Below, one piece after another: positions 27,657-35,430 of a stretch of DNA of 50,371 nucleotides (positions are counted from its first letter, which is position 1; every line of letters starts with the position of its first letter). The stretch is from positions 1-50,371 of the forward strand of contig NZ_JARWOP010000099.1 in NCBI RefSeq assembly GCF_029868745.1. The letters run 5' to 3'. The notes beneath the pieces are model-generated. The model was not told the origin of the DNA, made no database searches, and saw only the letters and a program-made list of their open reading frames with translations. The stretch is from Nocardia wallacei. Lineage in GTDB: Bacteria > Actinomycetota > Actinomycetes > Mycobacteriales > Mycobacteriaceae. The position numbers and the translations under genes are program-made.

Positions 27657-29042
27657 GTGAGGCGGACCGACGGCGGACGCGCCGGGGATCATGCGGTGGT
27701 TCTCGGTGCCGGGATGGCCGGTTTGTTCGCGGCCCGAGTGCTGACCGATCACTATGCGGCGGTGACCGTGGTGGAGCGGGATCGGTTGACGCCCAATGGC
27801 AATGGGCGCAGGGGAGTTTCGCAGGGGCGGCATTCACACGGGTTGCTGATGCGTGCCGCGGACATCGCCGAAACGCGGTTTCCGGGCTTGGTCGAGGAGT
27901 TGATTGCGGACGGGGCCAAGGCATTCAGCGCGTTCGATGATTTCCGGGCGGTCTTCTTCGGTCGCGTTCTGCACCGCTCCGCGACGGGCCGGAGTTCGGT
28001 CGCGGCGAGCCGTCCGTTCCTGGAGGCGCATGTTCGTGCCCGGGTGGCAGCCCTGCCGAATGTGACCATCTGCGACGATGCCGTTGTTTCCGGCCTGCTC
28101 GCCTCCGATGCTGGTGTCCGCGGTGTGCGAGTGATGCGCCGGGAGACCGAGGGGGAACCGGAGTCGATCGATGCCGACTTGGTGGTCGATGCGATGGGCC
28201 GCGGTACGCGGGTGGGGGCCTGGCTCTCGGAGCTGGGCTATCCGCGGCCGCGCGAGGACCGGGTTCCCGTCGATATCGGCTACGCCACTTGCCATTTCGA
28301 TCTTCCGTTGGATGCGGTCGGCGGCGATCGGGTCATTCTGGTCGGGCCTACGCCGAGCCGGACCCGAGGGTTCGGGTTCGCCGCGCAAGAAGGGGAGACG
28401 TGGGTGCTGTCGGCGTTCGGCGTCGGGAAGTACGATCATCCGCCGGATGATCCGGATGCGTTGCGCGAGTTCGCCGCCGAGTTCGCGCCCGAGGATGTCG
28501 GTCCCGTGATTCGCCGCGCGACGCCCGTCGATGACGTGGCGACCTACCGGTTCAAGCACTCGGTATGGCGCAGATACGAACTGCTGCAACGACTTCCGGA
28601 CGGCATCTTGTCGATCGGCGACGCGGTGTGCTGTTTCAATCCCATCTACGGCAGCGGCATGACGGTCGCGGCCGTCACCGCGGATCTTTTGGACGAGGTG
28701 CTGCGGCGGGGCACCGCTGATCTGCCACGCCGCTATTACCGGCGTGTGGGGCGGATGTTGCGGGTGCCGTGGTGGTTGACGAAGGTCAGCGACGTTACGT
28801 TGCCGCCGGTGCCGGTCGGCTCACCGTGGGTGAAATCGTTCCTTTACCTGGGTGCCGACAGGGTGTTCCGGGCCGCCGCCACCGACCGGGCGGCCGCGGC
28901 CACGTTCCTCGACGTGCTGAATATGGACAAGTCCCCGCTGCACATGCTGAAGCCGCGGGTCGCCGCCGCCACGATCGGGCTGACGGGTCGTGGCGGTCGC
29001 CAGTCACATGGTGCGGCTCCCTCTGGTGTACGGGCTCGCTGA
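27657..29042 (+). CDS. FAD-dependent oxidoreductase/monooxygenase
   Basis: A 461-residue flavoprotein of the PHBH/geranylgeranyl-reductase-like class. N-terminal Rossmann motif HAVVLGAGMAGLFAARVL followed by ERD at the end of the second strand, a middle DAMGRGTRVGAWL segment (DG-like motif), and the second FAD motif GILSIGDAVCCFNPIYGSGM are clear. GTG 27657 is preceded by GAGGAGG with 6 nt spacing. The C-terminal 100 residues are Arg-rich and likely pack on the substrate site. Relatives are annotated as squalene-epoxidase-like or halogenase-like enzymes; the substrate cannot be stated. It precedes a MerR/LLM oxidoreductase pair on the same strand. Confidence 0.87.
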   Translation: MRRTDGGRAGDHAVVLGAGMAGLFAARVLTDHYAAVTVVERDRLTPNGNGRRGVSQGRHSHGLLMRAADIAETRFPGLVEELIADGAKAFSAFDDFRAVFFGRVLHRSATGRSSVAASRPFLEAHVRARVAALPNVTICDDAVVSGLLASDAGVRGVRVMRRETEGEPESIDADLVVDAMGRGTRVGAWLSELGYPRPREDRVPVDIGYATCHFDLPLDAVGGDRVILVGPTPSRTRGFGFAAQEGETWVLSAFGVGKYDHPPDDPDALREFAAEFAPEDVGPVIRRATPVDDVATYRFKHSVWRRYELLQRLPDGILSIGDAVCCFNPIYGSGMTVAAVTADLLDEVLRRGTADLPRRYYRRVGRMLRVPWWLTKVSDVTLPPVPVGSPWVKSFLYLGADRVFRAAATDRAAAATFLDVLNMDKSPLHMLKPRVAAATIGLTGRGGRQSHGAAPSGVRAR

Positions 29043-29099
29043 TCCGAAAAGGTTGCTGCGAGGGGCCCAGCTCCGGATGATGCCGGGAACGCGCATCGT

Positions 29100-29130
29100 T
29101 TGCATTGACATCAACGTCAAGGTTTAGCGT
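29100..29130 (+). promoter_or_regulatory. MerR-type promoter with 19-bp spacer and dyad
   Basis: TTGCAT (29100-29105) and TAGCGT (29125-29130) are separated by 19 bp, and the dyad TTGAC-N6-GTCAA (29105-29120) lies mostly within that spacer. An over-long spacer with a central dyad is the hallmark of promoters remodelled by MerR proteins, and the merR gene starts at 29159. Confidence 0.55.
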
Positions 29131-29158
29131 CGTGGCAGCGGTGTAGCGAGGAGATTGC

Positions 29159-29554
29159 ATGTTGATCGGGGAACTGGCCGGTCGCGCCGGGATCAGTACG
29201 CGGGCGTTGCGGTACTACGAGCAGCAGGGTCTGGTGCGGCCGGCGCGTTCGAGCAGTGGGTATCGCGTGTACGACGAGCAGGAATTGCAGGTTGTGCAGA
29301 AGATTCGGGCGCTGCTCGAGCTGGGGTTCGACCTCGCCGATACTCGGCCGTTCGTCACCTGCCTGCGCGCCGGGTATCGCAGCGGGGACGAGTGCCCCGA
29401 CTCGGTGGAGTCGCTGCGCCGCAAATTGAGTGAAGTCGACGAGGCTATGAGCAGGCTCGCCGAGGTCCGGGAACGTCTGCGCGGCCAGTTGGGGGAGCCG
29501 CTGTGCGAGTTCACGTATCCGGCGGACGCAACCACACGAGGAGAGCGGTCGTGA
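29159..29554 (+). CDS. MerR-family transcriptional regulator
   Basis: A 131-residue MerR protein. The winged HTH (1-70) is canonical: MLIGELAGRAGISTRALRYYEQQGLV then SGYRVYDEQEL. A coiled-coil dimer helix (about 80-115) follows. Two cysteines, in FVTCLRAG and DECPD, lie at the start of the effector region and could bind metal or sense redox. GAGGAG precedes ATG 29159. The stop overlaps the GTG of the LLM oxidoreductase by 4 bp, so regulator and enzyme are co-expressed from the 19-bp-spaced promoter. Confidence 0.92.
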   Translation: MLIGELAGRAGISTRALRYYEQQGLVRPARSSSGYRVYDEQELQVVQKIRALLELGFDLADTRPFVTCLRAGYRSGDECPDSVESLRRKLSEVDEAMSRLAEVRERLRGQLGEPLCEFTYPADATTRGERS

Positions 29555-30414
29555 AATTCGCGATCAGTTACAGCACGGCCTTCAACGGCACCGATCCGGA
29601 TCGGCTGGTGGCCTTCGCCCAGCACGCCGAGCATTGCGGTTTCGAGGCGCTGTATGTGCAGGACCACATCGCCCTGTACCCGGGCGCCGCGTACGGTGCG
29701 GGCGAATTGCCTCCGACACTTCCGTACTTCGATCCGCTGGACTGCCTGAGTTTCGTCGCCGCGGCGACGCAGCGGTTGCTGCTCGGCACCGGAGTGCTGC
29801 TGCTGCCGTACCGGCATCCGGTCGTGTTGGCGAAACGTCTTGCGACAGTGGACGTCCTGTCCAAGGGGAGGATGCGGCTGCTGACGGTCGGGCTCGGCAC
29901 GCTGTCGGGGGAGGCGAAGGCCACGGGTGTGGATTTCGCGACCCGTGGCCGTCGTGCGGACGAGGCGATCGACGTGTTGCGCCTGCTCTGGTCCGGCGGG
30001 CCGGACGGGGTCGACTACCACGGTGAATTCTTCGCCTTCGACAAGCTGTGCAGCTTTCCGAAACCTGTTGGGGTGCGCGAACTGCCGATTCATGTCGGTG
30101 GGTCCAGCCGTGCGGCGGCGCGGCGAGTCGGTTCGAGGGGCGACGGATACTTCGCCGGTGGCATGTTGACCGAGCACGAACGGGATCATCAGATGTTGTT
30201 GGCGCGCAAGGCCGCTGTCGATGCTGGGCGTGATCCCGCGGTTCTGGAGTACACGCGCTGGGGGGCCGGCGACATGTCGGCCGAGCGGGTGCAGGAGCTC
30301 GCCGAGCACGGGGTGGATCGGGTCGTGGTGAACTTCGCGGGCGCCGACGCCGCCGAGCAGCACGACCAGATGTCGGAATTCGCAGCAAGATTCGGTCTCG
30401 CTGTGGATCGTTGA
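29551..30414 (+). CDS. LLM-class F420-dependent oxidoreductase
   Basis: A 287-residue luciferase-like TIM barrel (F420-type): MKFAISYSTAFNGTDPDRLVAFAQHAEHCGFEALYVQDH, the TQRLLLGTGVLLLPYRHPVVLAKRLATVDVLSKGRMRL segment, and a C-terminal GVDRVVVNF. Members transfer hydride between F420H2 or FMNH2 and diverse substrates. GTG 29551 overlaps the merR stop. Together they form a regulator-enzyme unit, perhaps for detoxification. Confidence 0.9.
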   Translation: MKFAISYSTAFNGTDPDRLVAFAQHAEHCGFEALYVQDHIALYPGAAYGAGELPPTLPYFDPLDCLSFVAAATQRLLLGTGVLLLPYRHPVVLAKRLATVDVLSKGRMRLLTVGLGTLSGEAKATGVDFATRGRRADEAIDVLRLLWSGGPDGVDYHGEFFAFDKLCSFPKPVGVRELPIHVGGSSRAAARRVGSRGDGYFAGGMLTEHERDHQMLLARKAAVDAGRDPAVLEYTRWGAGDMSAERVQELAEHGVDRVVVNFAGADAAEQHDQMSEFAARFGLAVDR

Positions 30415-30482
30415 GTACCTGGCATAACAGCGTATCCAATACCGCGCTACGTGGGAAGCTCCTCTCCTGAGTTGGCTCTCGA

Positions 30483-30508
30483 GATCTCGGCTGGGTGTGG
30501 CCGAGATC
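30483..30508 (+). terminator. Hairpin downstream of LLM gene
   Basis: GATCTCGGC (30483-30491) and GCCGAGATC (30500-30508) form a perfect 9-bp stem with an 8-nt loop, 69 bp past the LLM stop. No T tract; a plausible actinobacterial terminator. Confidence 0.55.
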
Positions 30509-30629
30509 CGTGTCGAGCCCATCCGGGTCGTCGGTCGTGCCGAATATCTTTCGACCGCAGTTACTTTCGTTGTGCCGGGCTTGTCCTGGTTGTGACGGCG
30601 TGCCTGGATGTGGTGTGTGAAGGGGGAGC

Positions 30630-31391
30630 ATGGTTTCCGAGCTGATCGTCGCGGTGCTGGCCGCGGTCGCGGCTGTGCTGGTGTTCGTCGCCGGCGCGCG
30701 GCTGCGGCCCGTGTCGTGGCAGGAGACCGAGGAGCATGCGGCCGGTGAGCTGGTGCTCGATGTCGTGAAGAACTTCTTCGTCGCGGTGGTGGCCTTCGTG
30801 GTGGTGCTGTGCTGGCAGCAGTACGACAATGCGCAGACCCACACGGTGTCCGAGGCGAAGGCGCTGGTCGAGACCTATTGGGCCGCACACCAGATGCCGG
30901 AGCCGGAGCATCAGCGCATCCAGGGGCTGGTGCGGCGATACACCGAGCAGGTCGCCGGACCGGAGTGGTCCAGCATGGCGCACGAGGGGCGGCTCAGCTC
31001 GGACGCGCAGCAGACCCTGGATTCCCTGCGCGATTCGGTGTACGCGATGCCGCATGAGGACCCCGAGGTCGAAGACCTGCGCTCCAAGGTGCTCGACAGG
31101 CTCGACGACGTGGCGGACGCCCGGCACGAGCGAGAAGTCGACGTCCGGCGCAGCGTTCCCGGATTCCTCTTCCTCGCATTGGTTTTCGGTGCGATCCTGA
31201 TGCTGGTGATCCCGGTGCTGTCCGGTGTCAAGCCGACCGTCAGCAGCGTGCTGATGATCGCGCTGCTCGGTGTGGTGGTGGGATTGATTCTGCTCGAAAT
31301 CCGAAACCTCGACCGCCCCTTCTCCGGGGCGACCATCGTCCCGCGCGACGCCTACGAACTGGCGCTGGCCCGCTATCAACACGTCGACTGA
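30630..31391 (+). CDS. DUF4239 (bestrophin-like) membrane protein
   Basis: A 253-residue membrane protein of the DUF4239 family. Two N-terminal helices (about 5-22 and 46-62) and two C-terminal helices (about 175-200 and 207-228) flank a cytoplasmic helical region containing HTVSEAKALVETYWAAHQMP and the Arg-rich RSVPGFLF lead-in. Some relatives are called bestrophin-like, implying an anion channel, but function is unproven. GGGGGA precedes ATG 30630. It ends 21 bp before the next start, so the repetitive secreted protein is probably in the same operon. Confidence 0.82.
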   Translation: MVSELIVAVLAAVAAVLVFVAGARLRPVSWQETEEHAAGELVLDVVKNFFVAVVAFVVVLCWQQYDNAQTHTVSEAKALVETYWAAHQMPEPEHQRIQGLVRRYTEQVAGPEWSSMAHEGRLSSDAQQTLDSLRDSVYAMPHEDPEVEDLRSKVLDRLDDVADARHEREVDVRRSVPGFLFLALVFGAILMLVIPVLSGVKPTVSSVLMIALLGVVVGLILLEIRNLDRPFSGATIVPRDAYELALARYQHVD

Positions 31392-31412
31392 CGCCGAATG
31401 CGAGGTGTGGGG

Positions 31413-32879
31413 ATGCTTGTCGACAAACACACGGCCACAGCAGCATTCGCCGCGACAGCCGTCTTGGCTTCGCTGACGATGTGTGGCCATGCGCAAGCCG
31501 AGCCGACTGACATCCGTCCGTTGGTCGACGAAGTCGTGAGCGGGAGTGCTGAACCGGCACCCGGTGGTGCGCGGGACTCCGGTGTCCATAGCCCCGGAGA
31601 AGGCTCCGGCCCTGAACAAGACATCGCCGTTCCGCGCCCGAATGACGGTGCGGCGCATGGTATGAGCGATAACGCTGTGCCGGATCGCGGTGCCGTGCGC
31701 AGCTCGAACGAGAGTCCCCTGCCAGGTCCTACCGGAGGTGCGGGTCCGGGTCCGAGTGACAGTCGTGCGCCAAGCATGAACGGCGGCCCCGTGACGGGGG
31801 CGGACGCGAGTCTTGTGCCCGGCTTGCCCGATGGTCTCGCGCAGGGCCTTGGCGGCGGTCTTGTGCGGGGCACGGACAGCGGTTTCGTGCTGGGTTCGAG
31901 CGGCAGTGCGGAGATGGGCGCGAGTGGCGTGCCGGGAGTCAGCGATAGTGCGGAGCCGGGGCCGAGTGGTGTACTGGGCGTGAGCGGCAGCGCGGAGACG
32001 GGGGCGAGTGGCGTACTGGGCTCGAGCGGCAGTGCGGCGATGGGGCCGAGTGGCGTGTTGGGGGGCAGCGGTAGTGCGATGCCAGGGGTCGAGGGCCGCT
32101 TGCTGGAGAGACCGCTCGGCTTGGGTGGTCGTTCGCCTGTCCAGGTGTCCGGTGCCGGAGGCGAGCGTCCCGGTACCGCGGAGCGTGGTGAGATCAAGGT
32201 CGGAAATCCCGTGGCGGCACTCGTTCTGGATACCGGACGTGTCGCGACAGCCTGCGCCGGTAGCGCGGTCGCAGGTAGCTCGGCTGTGCTGCTCGGATCG
32301 GCGACGGGTAGCGGTCTCATGCCGGGACTTATAGGCCCCGGATCAGCGGGATCAGGAGTGGGTAGCGCGGCTGCGGGGTCGGGAGTGGGTAGTGCGGCTG
32401 GGGGGTCGGCGGCCGGTGGCGGTCTCGTTCCCGGCTTGGTGGGCACAGGGTCCGGTGTGGGGAGTTCGGGGTCGGCGCTCGGTAGCGGTCTCGTTCCCGG
32501 GCTGGTGGGTACCGGTTCGAGTGGGTCGGCTCTGGGCAGTGCGGCTGTAGGGAGCGCGATGACCGGCAGCGCATTGCTGACCTGCCTGCTGTTGCTGCCG
32601 TCCGCACCACTGCCGGAACTGCCACTTCGGTTTCCTCCGCCACTCATGCCGCCACTCACACTGCCTCCACCGGTCGCGTCGCCCGTCGTGAACGCCCCCA
32701 CCCCGACACCCGTCCCCGAACACCCGAAGGCAATGCCCGCACCGCGCCGCGAGCGCCCGCCCAGTCCCGCACTTCCCGAACACCACAACCCCTTGAACAC
32801 CGTCATCCTCATGACACTTTTGGTCGTCGCCGCCGCAGCGAGCCGCGGTCGCGCGAGTGTCCGCCGCGTACGCCTATAG
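31413..32879 (+). CDS. Secreted Gly/Ser/Pro-rich repetitive protein, C-terminal anchor
   Basis: A 488-residue protein. ATG 31413 has GAGG 7 nt upstream and starts a signal peptide (hydrophobic core TAAFAATAVLASLTMCGHAQA, cleavage near residue 29). The body is almost entirely Gly, Ser, Ala and Pro, with 14-residue tandem repeats at about 163-218 and a second region of GSGLVPGLVGTGSG-type repeats. Then come a short hydrophobic LLTCLLLLP segment, a Pro-rich spacer, and a C-terminal helix NTVILMTLLVVAAAA followed by Arg residues, which looks like a sortase-free membrane anchor. No known domain. Coding on this strand is preferred over the 513-codon antisense frame because of the signal peptide, ribosome-binding site and anchor. 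Possibly a cell-envelope stalk protein. Confidence 0.72.
   Translation: MLVDKHTATAAFAATAVLASLTMCGHAQAEPTDIRPLVDEVVSGSAEPAPGGARDSGVHSPGEGSGPEQDIAVPRPNDGAAHGMSDNAVPDRGAVRSSNESPLPGPTGGAGPGPSDSRAPSMNGGPVTGADASLVPGLPDGLAQGLGGGLVRGTDSGFVLGSSGSAEMGASGVPGVSDSAEPGPSGVLGVSGSAETGASGVLGSSGSAAMGPSGVLGGSGSAMPGVEGRLLERPLGLGGRSPVQVSGAGGERPGTAERGEIKVGNPVAALVLDTGRVATACAGSAVAGSSAVLLGSATGSGLMPGLIGPGSAGSGVGSAAAGSGVGSAAGGSAAGGGLVPGLVGTGSGVGSSGSALGSGLVPGLVGTGSSGSALGSAAVGSAMTGSALLTCLLLLPSAPLPELPLRFPPPLMPPLTLPPPVASPVVNAPTPTPVPEHPKAMPAPRRERPPSPALPEHHNPLNTVILMTLLVVAAAASRGRASVRRVRL
31899..32066 (+). repeat. Four 42-bp repeats (14-residue units)
   Basis: In the secreted protein the units read SGSAEMGASGVPGV, SDSAEPGPSGVLGV, SGSAETGASGVLGS, SGSAAMGPSGVLGG, followed by a partial unit SGSAMPGV. 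The unit length is constant at 42 bp. Confidence 0.88.
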
Positions 32880-33121
32880 CCACAGCCTCGCGGCGGTCGA
32901 TCGCTGTCGCTGCTCACGCCCAGCCGCTACGCCAGTCCGGCCGCAGCGGTCACAAACCGAGGCGAGTCGGCGAAAATTTGCCGCTTGCGTTCGAGTTGTG
33001 ACCGTCTGAGCCGGATCTCGCACCAGGCACATCGCGCATCACGGAACGGAAGCGTCGGTCTGTGGCCAGACGAGATTTCCGCCGCGGGAGATCGACGCAC
33101 CTCCGGACTACTCTGCCTACC

Positions 33122-33580
33122 GTGCGGGAACGCGAATTGCTGGAGGAATACATCGCCGACGGCGGACTGATGCAGCTCTCGACGGTGCGCCCAGATGGCA
33201 CGCCCGTGGTGTGCACGGTGTGGTACGTGGCGACCTTCTACCCGGATCGGTTGCGTTTCATCTCCCGGACTGACCGGGTGCACTCGCACAATATCCGGCG
33301 CAACCCGGCCGTCGCGGGGGCCGTGCTGGCGGATCCGCCGGCGGAGTTGGGGCTGCCGGGATGGGACGTCTCGTTCACGGGACGGGCGGTGGAATTGCCC
33401 GGTACCGGCATCGATGCGGAGAAGCGGGAGTTCGCGGCGCGATGGCCGAGGGCGACGGGTGTGCTCGAGGCCATGCCGGATTGTGCGTCGCGAATGTATG
33501 AGATCGCGGTCGAGCGGTGGGTGCTGTTCGACGAGGAGAATTTCCGGGAAAGTCCGCGCCGGGAGATCGCCGGGCATTAG
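33122..33580 (+). CDS. PPOX-class pyridoxamine-phosphate-oxidase-like protein
   Basis: A 152-residue split-barrel protein: ELLEEYIADGGLMQLSTVRPDGTPVVCTVWYVATFYPDRLRFISRTDRVHSHNIRRNPAVAGAVL is the family core, followed by FTGRAVELPG and a C-terminal YEIAVERWVLFDEENF. It should bind FMN, F420 or heme-like ligands in a dimer. GTG 33122 is chosen; it is 7 nt past TACTCT and has no Shine-Dalgarno, so the message may be leaderless. The frame is open 20 codons further up without support. Confidence 0.85.
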   Translation: MRERELLEEYIADGGLMQLSTVRPDGTPVVCTVWYVATFYPDRLRFISRTDRVHSHNIRRNPAVAGAVLADPPAELGLPGWDVSFTGRAVELPGTGIDAEKREFAARWPRATGVLEAMPDCASRMYEIAVERWVLFDEENFRESPRREIAGH

Positions 33581-33659
33581 GCGCCTGCGTGGACCATCCG
33601 CGCCGGAGGGGTGATGATGGCAGGGCAGGGGCGAACGCCTAGTGCGAGGAGGTCGCGTG

Positions 33660-34460
33660 GTGCGCACGCCCGATTGGTCGCCCGACGACATAGACCCGAC
33701 GGTGCCCAGCTCCGCCCGGATGTACGACTACGTACTCGGCGGATTCAACAATTTCGAGGTCGACCGCAAGCTGTCCGACTGGGTCGCGGAAACCATGCCG
33801 GAGGTGGCGCGGGGCGCCCGCGACAACCGCGCTTTCCTGCGGCGTGTGGTGACATTCCTGGTGCGGGAGGCGGGCATCCGGCAGTTCCTCGACCTCGGCT
33901 CCGGCATCCCGACCGTCGGAAATGTCCACGAGATCGCGCAACGGCTGGTGCCCGACACGCGGATCGCCTACGTCGACATCGATCCGGTGGCGGTCTCCGT
34001 CTCCCGACGGCTGCTCGCGGGCAATTCGCACGCCACCGCCGTCCGCGGCGACCTCACCGATATCGAGTCGGTCCTCGCCGACCCCGACGTCCGTGAACTG
34101 CTCGACTTCACCCGGCCCGTGGCCGTGCTGCTGGTGTCGGTGCTGCACTTCGTGCCCGAGTCGGCGCGGCCCGCGGACATCATCGCTCGGTTACGAAAGG
34201 TGTTGGCGCCCGGCAGTTTTCTGGCCATCTCGCATTTCACCGACGACGGCCAGGAGGAGTACGCGAGACGCATCGTCGCCATGTCGCGCCAGACACCCAC
34301 CACGACGACACCGCGCACTCGCGCCCAGGTCGCGGACCTGTTCAGCGGGTTCACCCTCGTCGCGCCGGGGCTGGTGGACGCCGCCGAGTGGCGGCCGGAC
34401 GATCCGGACGCGGCCGTGTCGAGGTCGGGCTGGTACGGCGGTGTCGGCGCGCTGGAGTGA
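33660..34460 (+). CDS. SAM-dependent methyltransferase (DUF574/PF04672 type)
   Basis: A 266-residue member of the S-adenosyl methyltransferase family common in actinobacteria. The signature PSSARMYDYVLGGFNNFEVDR opens the protein; motif I QFLDLGSGIPT, the acidic strand-2 end YVDIDPVAV and the VLLVSVLHFVPE segment follow. The second of two adjacent GTG codons (33660) sits 7 nt from GAGGAGG and is preferred. The methyl acceptor is unknown. It is convergent with a small monooxygenase-like gene 4 bp beyond its stop. Confidence 0.88.
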   Translation: MRTPDWSPDDIDPTVPSSARMYDYVLGGFNNFEVDRKLSDWVAETMPEVARGARDNRAFLRRVVTFLVREAGIRQFLDLGSGIPTVGNVHEIAQRLVPDTRIAYVDIDPVAVSVSRRLLAGNSHATAVRGDLTDIESVLADPDVRELLDFTRPVAVLLVSVLHFVPESARPADIIARLRKVLAPGSFLAISHFTDDGQEEYARRIVAMSRQTPTTTTPRTRAQVADLFSGFTLVAPGLVDAAEWRPDDPDAAVSRSGWYGGVGALE

Positions 34461-34464
34461 GGCG

Positions 34465-34749
34465 CTACCGGGAGTACAGCTTGAAGATCTCCCGGGGACG
34501 GACCTCGCGTTCATCGAAGGCGACATCGAGATTCGGTGCGCCGTCGAAGGTGAACGCGGCGGTGTAGTCCTGCTCCGTCTCCCAGTGTGCGGCCGACACC
34601 ACGGCGGCATCGTCGTCGGTGACCCAGTAGTCCACCGACAGGCATCCGGGTGTCGTACCCAGGAATGTCGCGACCCGGGCGACGCGATCGACGAAGTCGT
34701 CGAAATGCGCGGCGGCGGGATAATGGAATGCGACGAATCCGACGGACAT
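34465..34749 (-). CDS. Antibiotic-biosynthesis-monooxygenase-like small protein
   Basis: A 94-residue ferredoxin-fold protein: VGFVAFHYPAAAHFDDFVDRVARVATFLGTTPGCLSVDYWVTDDDAAVVSAAHWETEQDYTAAF has the GCL...YWV...HWE pattern of the ABM/dimeric alpha-beta-barrel family, including the Trp of the W-E strand. ATG 34749 follows AGAAAGGAG. It is 29 bp downstream of the SRPBCC gene, with which it forms a two-gene operon behind a strong dyad operator. Function may be small-molecule oxidation or just binding. Confidence 0.78.
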   Translation of the reverse strand: MSVGFVAFHYPAAAHFDDFVDRVARVATFLGTTPGCLSVDYWVTDDDAAVVSAAHWETEQDYTAAFTFDGAPNLDVAFDEREVRPREIFKLYSR

Positions 34750-34778
34750 ATCGGTTCTCCTTTCTCGTGCGGGTGATC

Positions 34779-35300
34779 TCACCCGCGGGACTCCACAAGG
34801 GTTTTCGGGCGCTCGGCCGATCCCGTGAGCGCACGCAGCGCCCGCACCGGCAGACTCCAGCGCGCCGGGCGGCGCACCGACCCGGAGAGCGCCTGCTCGG
34901 CGCTGTCGAAGCAGTCCTCCAGGCACGCGTCGTGTAGCCACCGGAAACCGAACGGCCACGTCAGCCGTGCCGAGCCGCGCAGCCGCATGACCAGCAAATG
35001 CTCGAGTTCTACCGAGTCGCCCCCGGCCGGTCGGACGGTGAACTCGTGGAATCCGTCGAAGCCGCGCGGCCCGGTGAATCGGAACCGGATCCGCTGCCCC
35101 GGTTGGTAATCCTCGACGGTGTAGCGAACCGGCCCGTGCCCGCCGACCGCACCGACGCCGAGCGGCCGATCGAAACGCATCGGCGGCCAGCGATGGCTGG
35201 GCCAGAGTCGATCGTCCTCGCCCGCAAGCGAATCCAGCAGGGCACCGGCCTCGGCGGCCGTTCCTGGAACCCGCCGCGTGTGGATATTGAGCACGGCCAT
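34779..35300 (-). CDS. SRPBCC-like lipid/ligand-binding protein
   Basis: A 173-residue START/SRPBCC-like protein (MAVLNIHTRRVPGTAAEAGALLDSLAGEDDRLWPSHRWPPMRFDRPL...RFRFTGPRGFDGFHEFTV) with a helix-grip pattern and no membrane segment. ATG 35300 lies 9 nt after GGAAGG; the TTG at 35309 overlaps that site. First gene of a two-gene operon with the ABM-like protein. Close homologues are hypothetical, so ligand and role are unknown. Confidence 0.75.
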   Translation of the reverse strand: MAVLNIHTRRVPGTAAEAGALLDSLAGEDDRLWPSHRWPPMRFDRPLGVGAVGGHGPVRYTVEDYQPGQRIRFRFTGPRGFDGFHEFTVRPAGGDSVELEHLLVMRLRGSARLTWPFGFRWLHDACLEDCFDSAEQALSGSVRRPARWSLPVRALRALTGSAERPKTLVESRG

Positions 35301-35320
35301 GGTGGTCAACCTTCCGATGT

Positions 35321-35370
35321 CGTTATAGAGGGAACGCTCTACAACGAATTAGAACATACCCTCCATAACG
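35321..35370. promoter_or_regulatory. Nested dyad operator upstream of SRPBCC operon
   Basis: CGTTATAGAGGG (35321-35332) and CCCTCCATAACG (35359-35370) are inverted copies matching at 11 of 12 positions. Inside the left arm, TAGAG-N6-CTCTA (35326-35341) forms a second, perfect dyad. The region is AT-rich for this genome and lies 20 bp upstream of the SRPBCC start. No regulator gene is adjacent. Confidence 0.65.
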
Positions 35371-35430
35371 AGGGGAAGTCGCTCGCCGCATGATCCGCGC
35401 CACTGTCCGCGCGCGAATTACGGTCGTGCC

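Noticed and set aside
31376..32917. A 513-codon Pro/Ser/Thr-rich open frame antisense to the repetitive secreted protein
   Set aside because: No start context or signal peptide; composition is what the complement of Gly/Ser/Ala repeats must give. The plus strand has ribosome-binding site, signal peptide and anchor.
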